The notes beneath the pieces were generated by a model. That model had not been told where the DNA came from. It made no database searches and was given only the letters and a program-made list of their open reading frames with translations. DNA of 53,548 nucleotides from Dysosmobacter segnis (GTDB lineage Bacteria; Bacillota; Clostridia; Oscillospirales; Oscillospiraceae): contig NZ_JACOQI010000020.1 of assembly GCF_014297285.1 (NCBI RefSeq), forward strand, positions 1 to 53,548, in the 5' to 3' direction. How positions within the stretch are numbered: position 1 is the first letter of the stretch; each line of letters begins with the position of its first letter. The translations under genes and the position numbers were made by a program. Below are positions 49,198-53,548 of this stretch, in pieces.

Positions 49198-49242
49198 TGG
49201 TACGCCGTGAGGGATTCGAACCCCCGGCCTTCTGGTCCGTAG
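49198..49242 (-). tRNA. tRNA-Arg(ACG) 3' half only (attachment remnant)
   Basis: On the minus strand: anticodon loop CTACGGA, 3' anticodon stem CCAGA, variable AGGCC, T-arm GGGGG-TTCGAAT-CCCTC, acceptor ACGGCGT, A, CCA. The 5' side of the anticodon stem (ACAAC) does not pair, and no 5' acceptor or D-arm follows, so the gene is incomplete. Homology stops exactly at the anticodon loop, where tyrosine recombinases often cross over. Its partner half is outside the window. Confidence 0.6.
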
Positions 49243-49252
49243 GTTGTCTCAC

Positions 49253-49287
49253 GCACAAATCGGAGCTGTTTCGGCTCCGATTTGTGC
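49253..49287 (+). terminator. Strong hairpin next to the tRNA fragment
   Basis: A perfect 14-bp stem (49253-49266 with 49274-49287, GCACAAATCGGAGC), loop TGTTTCG, then five T. It could end a transcript coming out of the prophage. Confidence 0.8.
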
Positions 49288-49502
49288 TTTTTGCCACCAT
49301 TCGCTCGGCGGATTTTCCGTTGTTTCCGTCCAGCCCTGCCCATTGCAATTCCATTCTGGGTCAAAAATGAGTCAGAGAAAATTTTGAAATTACAAAACAA
49401 AAGTTGTCAAGCGTTTGTCCAATATAATTTTTATCACGTTGACACACGTAACTTAGAGTGTGGGTGTCGATTGTCCATACTACGTTTCAGAGCACCCTAA
49501 GA

Positions 49503-50420
49503 TCATACTTTTTGAGTTCGCTTCCCGGTGTTCTCAGAGCCGCGTACTTCCTCGTGGTAAAAATAATTCACAATGACCGGATGCCCCGGCTCTGCTCGTC
49601 CGTAGGGCAGCTCGTTGTCCACAAAGGGACAGTCGTTCTCTTTCGCCAGCCGTTCCGCTTGATCCTCCAAACCACAGAAGTAGCTTCTATCTCCCTTGTT
49701 GTAGATAGCGTCGTACAGCGGAACCAAGTCAGGATATTTTTTACAAATATAGTCCATGATGTCTTTTTTGAATCCGCCTCGCAGATTTAGATTTTCTAAC
49801 CATATCAGGTCGCATTGATTTCTGACCTGATGGAAGATAGCCTCAAAATCCGTGATACCGGGAAAAACCGGAGCGATAAAGCATACTGTGCGGATACCTG
49901 CGTCATAAACCTGCTTCATGGCATCCAGCCGCCGCTGGATGCTGACGGCATTGTCCATATCGTTTTTAAAATCCTCGTCCAGCGTATTGATCGACCAGGA
50001 AACCGTGACCTTTCCCAGTTCTTTCAGAAGGTCGATATCACGGATCACCAAGTCTGACTTGGTACAGATGAGAATTTCCGCCTCGCTGCCCCGAAGCTGC
50101 TCAAGAAGCTTTCGGGTGTTCTGAAACTGAGCCTCCTGGGGCAGATAGCCATCGGTCACCGAGCCGATGACTACGCGCTGTCCGGCGTACTTCCGGGGGT
50201 TTTTGATTGCCGGCCAATATTTCACATCCAGAAAAGTACCCCAAGGCTCAGTATGGCCGGTGAACCGCTTCATGAACGAAGCGTAGCAGTATTTGCAGCC
50301 ATGGGTACAGCCTACATAAGGATTGACGGAATAGCCGCCCACCGGCAGGGTGGATTTTGTCATAATATTTTTGGTTTCGACATCCTGAATCAGAATGCTG
50401 CTCTCTTTCACTTCTGCCAT
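49503..50420 (-). CDS. Radical SAM mobile pair protein B
   Basis: A 305-residue protein. The iron-sulphur motif is GCTHGCKYCYA (CxxxCxxC), in a spore-photoproduct-lyase-like layout with VVIGSVTDGYLPQE and LICTKSDLV. It pairs with protein A in the next gene; this pair travels on mobile elements and its reaction is unknown. Its ATG (50420) lies inside the end of gene A with a 13-base overlap (ATGGCAGAAGTGA), so translation is coupled. A longer reading from 50564 would run through gene A. Confidence 0.85.
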   Translation of the reverse strand: MAEVKESSILIQDVETKNIMTKSTLPVGGYSVNPYVGCTHGCKYCYASFMKRFTGHTEPWGTFLDVKYWPAIKNPRKYAGQRVVIGSVTDGYLPQEAQFQNTRKLLEQLRGSEAEILICTKSDLVIRDIDLLKELGKVTVSWSINTLDEDFKNDMDNAVSIQRRLDAMKQVYDAGIRTVCFIAPVFPGITDFEAIFHQVRNQCDLIWLENLNLRGGFKKDIMDYICKKYPDLVPLYDAIYNKGDRSYFCGLEDQAERLAKENDCPFVDNELPYGRAEPGHPVIVNYFYHEEVRGSENTGKRTQKV

Positions 50421-51097
50421 GTCTTCTGTTCCTCCAATACCCGGTAAAAGGCCGGGGGAAATTCCTGTACCATTTGTGCCTCTCCCATGATAGGAAGTAG
50501 ATCTTCCTTCATGAATACAGGGATGCCCAGTGTGTGAGCTTGATCGGTCAAATTCCGTACCCACTCTGGTTTCGATACAGCTTTGCCCTTCCTATGTCCG
50601 GTCTCAGTACCGATGACGATCCATTCGATGCCGGTAAGATCTACCATGCCAACATCATCAAACATAGGTTCAAAGGTCACATGATAGTGTCCGCCATGGA
50701 TATGCTCCCGCAAAGTCCGGATACGGTTTTTCTCTTTGCTGGAGGTAACAGTTACACCAAGCCAAGCATTCTCCAGGGTAGTGGAAAACACAATATCCTC
50801 CGGTCGCTTGGTCAAAAACAGATATTGGTGCTGCGGATTTTCAGTCATCTTGTCAAATATCTGTTCCCGCCACTCTGTCTTCCAGTGGGAAAAATCGCTC
50901 ATGCCGGTGAGCAGAAAATTCTGTGGGCGCTTTTTCTCCATCAGCCGCAGCTTATTGGGAAAAAACTCCGGCTTTTCAAAATCATCAATCATGTGGAACC
51001 GGCGGACATTGTTTCTGGCGTAGCAGTAGCTGCAGCCGATCGTACAGCCGATCACCAGATTCATGTTCTGAATACAGTCTTTGATACAAACAGCCAC
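50408..51097 (-). CDS. Radical SAM mobile pair protein A
   Basis: A 229-residue protein. GCTIGCSYCYARN near the N-terminus is the CxxxCxxC cluster motif; later blocks are LLTGMSDFSHWK, YLFLTKRPED and WIVIGTETGHRKGKAV. GTG start with AAGGAGA upstream. It is in one operon with the flavin reductase (28-bp gap) and protein B (overlap). The reaction is not known. Confidence 0.85.
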   Translation of the reverse strand: MAVCIKDCIQNMNLVIGCTIGCSYCYARNNVRRFHMIDDFEKPEFFPNKLRLMEKKRPQNFLLTGMSDFSHWKTEWREQIFDKMTENPQHQYLFLTKRPEDIVFSTTLENAWLGVTVTSSKEKNRIRTLREHIHGGHYHVTFEPMFDDVGMVDLTGIEWIVIGTETGHRKGKAVSKPEWVRNLTDQAHTLGIPVFMKEDLLPIMGEAQMVQEFPPAFYRVLEEQKTWQK

Positions 51098-51125
51098 CGC
51101 TGACGTCTCCTTACCGTTTTAAGAT

Positions 51126-51629
51126 TTAGCCTTCTGCCGCAGGTGCAACTTTCCCGAAGCCGTTCCAGGCATACAGGCCCTTCTTGTCCTCATTGCCCAG
51201 GAACTTGTCCACCTGACAGATGTGCAGGATATGGTCGCCCACCTCCACCGACTGCTGCAAGGTAGCCACCATCGCCAGCCGGGTGTCCGCCGGAATCTGG
51301 ATGTCGCTGCCCTCTACAGCCATCATCTCGATGTTGTTGGCGGCCACCTTGTCGGTCTCGGCACCGGTAGATGCTCCGCAGGCCATTACTGCGCCTGCCA
51401 GACTCTCACATGGAACAGTGACAATGACTTTGCCGGTCTCACGCACACGCTTGCCGGTGTGGGACTGTTTGCCAGTGGCGAAACCCACCATAGGCGGATT
51501 GAAGGAGAGGTAAGACACAAAGCAAATGGGAGCCAGGTTCGTAGAACCATCCTCCTTTTTAGAGCAGATCAATGTCAGCGGATTGGGGGAGGTCAGAACA
51601 GTAGCCTCCATAATGTTCAGTTCTTTCAT
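51126..51629 (-). CDS. Flavin reductase/flavoredoxin family protein
   Basis: A 167-residue protein. The FMN-binding split-barrel pattern includes PLTLICSKKEDGSTNLAPIC, FVSYLSFNPPMVGFATG and KQSHTGKRVRETGKVIV. It likely reduces or carries flavin electrons, perhaps for the two radical SAM enzymes. I use ATG 51629, with GAAAGG upstream. First gene of the operon, divergent from an HxlR regulator. Confidence 0.85.
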   Translation of the reverse strand: MKELNIMEATVLTSPNPLTLICSKKEDGSTNLAPICFVSYLSFNPPMVGFATGKQSHTGKRVRETGKVIVTVPCESLAGAVMACGASTGAETDKVAANNIEMMAVEGSDIQIPADTRLAMVATLQQSVEVGDHILHICQVDKFLGNEDKKGLYAWNGFGKVAPAAEG

Positions 51630-51691
51630 ATCATTCAGACCTTTCTGAGAAATTTCAGTCGTTGACTGCATGGCCAACCAGTGATATATTT

Positions 51692-51723
51692 ATTATACTT
51701 GACAGCAATTTTTGCTCAAGTAC
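51692..51723 (-). promoter_or_regulatory. Promoter and operator of the flavin reductase/radical SAM operon
   Basis: On the minus strand TTGAGC (51714-51719), 16 bp, TATAAT (51692-51697). An inverted repeat, TACTTGAGCAA / TTGCTGTCAAGTA, covers the promoter; a second near-palindrome starting GTAC and ending GTAC lies at 51719-51737. These are likely HxlR binding sites. Confidence 0.65.
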
Positions 51724-51783
51724 GCAAATTATTTGTACCTGGTATCAAAAAGTATACTGCAAAAGACGAGGAAAGATCCAATC

Positions 51784-52137
51784 ATGACTTATGAAGAATT
51801 CAAAGAAAAGGTTGGCAGTGTCATTCTAACCGATGATGGAAACTGCCCAGTCACGCCGGTGGTTCAAATGCTGCAGGGCAAATGGAAACTCCAAATTCTC
51901 TATGAACTGTGCATCAAGTGTCCCATGCGGTTTGGGGAACTGAAAAAGATGCTAAAGCCAATTACAAATACAGCGCTGACAAATGCCCTCAAAGAGTTGG
52001 AAGCCGATGATTTGATACAACGAATCCAGTACAATGAGATGCCGTTGCGAGTAGAATACTCCCTAACACTGAAAGGGCAAGATTTGTTGCCGGTATTTTA
52101 TGCCATTATGCAGTGGGGAATAAAATATATCCCTTGA
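51784..52137 (+). CDS. HxlR-family winged-helix regulator
   Basis: A 117-residue protein. CPVTPVVQMLQGKWKLQILY, PMRFGELKKMLKPITNTALT and DDLIQRIQYNEMPLRVEYSL are the HxlR pattern. It is divergent from the flavin reductase operon and probably senses redox or electrophile stress and controls that operon. ATG 51784 has GAGGAAAG; an upstream in-frame start at 51712 would include the promoter region. Confidence 0.9.
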   Translation: MTYEEFKEKVGSVILTDDGNCPVTPVVQMLQGKWKLQILYELCIKCPMRFGELKKMLKPITNTALTNALKELEADDLIQRIQYNEMPLRVEYSLTLKGQDLLPVFYAIMQWGIKYIP

Positions 52138-52196
52138 ATTTCTAAAACAAATGATTTCAAAAAATTACTGGTGTAATTTACCCTTGACAAATCTCA

Positions 52197-52339
52197 TCAC
52201 AATGCAAAAAGCTCTTTAGATGGGCGAAGCTGGCTGTAGTCATAACAAAGATCCTTTGTCCGAGCCAGATCATCTGATAACTCTTTAGATCATTCGCGTC
52301 ATGAAGCATTTGCTTCAGCATTTTTTCCTTTTCTGTCAT
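52197..52339 (-). pseudogene. Remnant of a maltose/galactoside O-acetyltransferase gene
   Basis: ATG 52339 reads MTEKEKMLKQMLHDANDLKS. After a frameshift near 52275 the other frame continues LSDDLARTKDLCYDYSQLRP and SKELFAL before a stop. This is the N-terminal (Mac) region of maltose/galactoside acetyltransferases; the hexapeptide-repeat catalytic part is absent. A decayed chromosomal fragment. Confidence 0.65.
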
Positions 52340-52551
52340 TCTGGCTCACCCTCATCTCCGAAAGATCCGGATTTGTGGGACTTATCATACCATAACGCAA
52401 AAGAGTTTGCTACTGAAATTACCGACAGGGATATCTGCATATTAGCAGAAAAAGTGACCGCGCAGGGAGTGCTGCTCGGCAACCTCAGAAAGCGGCAAAT
52501 GAGCCCTTTTGACAAGCGGCCGTCCAGCGTTTCAGCAGCACGCAAAGCGCG

Positions 52552-52828
52552 CCGAGGGTAGTGATACCACCCCTATCTCGCACACGCACGTATGGCATAC
52601 AAGTCACAATTTCGACAGAAGTGAAAAAAGATCACGCAGCCCAGCGGGGCCGCGACGCCTCGGGACAGCGACGCGCATAAGCGCATCGCTGTCCCGAAGG
52701 CTCTCTGCGTTCTTTGGGAGCACCCACGACCAAGCCCCAAAAGCGACAAAGCACGCCGTTCTGGTACCCGGCCCGGGGATGTTCGTGAACGTGCGGAACG
52801 GTCCGAGGGTAGTGATACCACCCCCATC
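52552..52828. repeat. Repeat-rich intergenic DNA with a large hairpin
   Basis: A 26-bp word (CCGAGGGTAGTGATACCACC and six more bases) occurs at 52552-52577 and 52803-52828 with one mismatch. Between them CGGGACAGCGA (52661-52671) pairs perfectly with TCGCTGTCCCG (52686-52696), with a smaller GCGC/GCGC stem inside. No gene is supported here. Confidence 0.6.
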
Positions 52829-52840
52829 CGAAACGCCCCG

Positions 52841-52945
52841 TGTTTCGCCGTGTGAGCCGCTGTGTGCGATCCTTTGAGCAAAGCCGAGTGTGTACCCGCT
52901 TTCACTCGTGAAAGCGAACGTGGGCCGTTTGTGCGAGAAGTTGAA
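52841..52945 (+). repeat. About 105-bp imperfect intergenic repeat, copy 1
   Basis: It begins TGTTTCGCCGTGTGAGCCGC and matches copy 2 at 53099-53206 with several substitutions and small gaps. Not coding. It may be a dispersed chromosomal repeat of the host. Confidence 0.65.
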
Positions 52946-53098
52946 AAACGTAATGAAAGAAGGTCTGAGATAGAACTGTTGCTGATAGTGAGGGGTCACA
53001 GAGAACCGGGAAATGTATGTATATAAAAGCGTGGCAGAACAAAAGGAATTTCGCTGGCAGCACAAGACCGTGCTGTGGCCGGGGGAGGGAAGGCTCCT

Positions 53099-53206
53099 GT
53101 TTCGCCGTGTGAGCCGCTGTGTGCCATCTTTCTCCGAAAGGCGAGTGTGTACCCACTTTTGTCAGCGGAAGCAAATGTGAGGCGTTTGTGCCGGAGGTGT
53201 TGAAGT
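53099..53206 (+). repeat. About 105-bp imperfect intergenic repeat, copy 2
   Basis: Second copy of the repeat at 52841-52945; both share GCGAGTGTGTACCC or CCGAGTGTGTACCC in the middle and GTTGAA at the end. The following 200 bp (53207-53406) hold no supported gene. Confidence 0.65.
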
Positions 53207-53406
53207 CCGTGTGATCGATGCATTGGATACGTTGGTATGGCTGCGTTTCCTGCGCTTTTCGCAGCTTTTCCGAGGACGAAAAAGAAAGCAGTCGGCTATG
53301 GGTTTGTCAAGGGATAAAATTACAGTTCGCGTGTATAAGGGATATATCGGAAAAGGGCACAAAGAACCAGACCCTTTGCGGGCCGGATGAAAATGATGCA
53401 GCTCAG

Positions 53407-53548
53407 TTAACCGGCAGATTGCAAAATGGGTTGGTACGGTTGTCCATCCCGGAGGACAGCGAAGATCACAGCGGTCATCTTTCTGCTGACATGACCAATC
53501 ACATTCATGTAATGCAGACCTTCGGATATTTTCTTTTCGTAATAGGTT
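53407..53548 (-). CDS. IS110-family transposase, C-terminal end
   Basis: The last 47 codons of a gene entering from the right edge: YYEKKISEGLHYMNVIGHV, then RKMTAVIFAVLRDGQPYQP. This fits the end of the transposase_20 domain of IS110/IS1111 elements. The catalytic parts are outside the window, so intactness is unknown. Confidence 0.7.
   Translation of the reverse strand, partial: TYYEKKISEGLHYMNVIGHVSRKMTAVIFAVLRDGQPYQPILQSAG

Noticed and set aside
49198..49280. Complete tRNA-Arg gene
   Set aside because: The anticodon stem 5' strand does not pair and there is no D-arm or 5' acceptor strand; only the 3' half is present.
52301..52561. 86-codon plus-strand open frame
   Set aside because: It runs across the acetyltransferase remnant and repeat DNA on the opposite strand and has no ribosome site or family match.

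Overview
The window looks like a chromosome segment of a Gram-positive gut Clostridia member of the Oscillospiraceae type (Faecalibacterium-like is my best guess, not proven). The basis is Firmicutes-style AAGGAGG ribosome binding sites, consensus TTGACA/TATAAT promoters, a radical-SAM 'mobile pair' operon, an IS110-type transposase end and repeat-rich intergenic DNA. Most of the window, about 2.83 to 49.2 kb, is one siphovirus-type prophage of about 46 kb.

Layout. 1-2.8 kb: left flank, with the end of an XRE regulator, an HU gene, a predicted exported protein and two decayed copies of a small mobile-element gene. 2.83-5.2 kb (minus strand): large serine integrase and a LexA/CI-like repressor, facing a repressor-controlled early promoter. 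5.36-24.0 kb (plus strand): a densely packed early operon. It holds a diversified protein, nuclease, SF2 helicase, cytosine methyltransferase, family B DNA polymerase (5' end frameshifted), ERF annealing protein, YqaJ-type exonuclease, MazG/HD/HAD/ThyX/FolD-like nucleotide enzymes, prim-pol, SF3 helicase, a MazF-like toxin and many tiny proteins. 24.0-30.0 kb: packaging region (small and large terminase), split by an inserted module with its own promoters, terminators, a second serine recombinase and a lipoprotein. 30.0-44.3 kb: portal, scaffold, capsid, connectors, tail tube, frameshifted tail chaperone, tape measure, distal tail and receptor-binding proteins. 44.3-46.3 kb: diversity-generating retroelement (DGR) core (Avd, template repeat, reverse transcriptase). 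46.3-49.1 kb: accessory tail protein, holin and endolysin. 49.2-53.5 kb: right flank with a tRNA-Arg 3' half, the radical-SAM/flavin reductase/HxlR cluster, repeats and the IS110 end.

The most notable system is the DGR. A 107-123 bp template repeat at 44815-44937 matches two variable repeats. One is at the 3' end of the adjacent tail-fibre-like gene (44152-44274). The other is at the 3' end of a gene about 38 kb away in the early operon (6756-6862). I counted 21 and 16 mismatches respectively, and every one lies at a template adenine. Both variable repeats share a non-template end (GGCTTCTGCGTTT) and are followed by the same 7-bp GC hairpin with a four-base loop. One retroelement therefore appears to diversify two proteins: a presumed virion receptor-binding protein and an early, non-structural protein of unknown role.

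Other points: the polymerase's 3'-5' exonuclease motif I is cut off by what looks like a 5-bp insertion; a 112-bp near-palindrome occurs twice in opposite orientations at the two borders of the late region; eight CGACT(T/A)T repeats follow the small terminase gene; and a canonical -1 slippery heptamer (GGGAAAC) joins the two tail-chaperone frames. All functional calls come from reading the sequence and recalling families; no database search was run.
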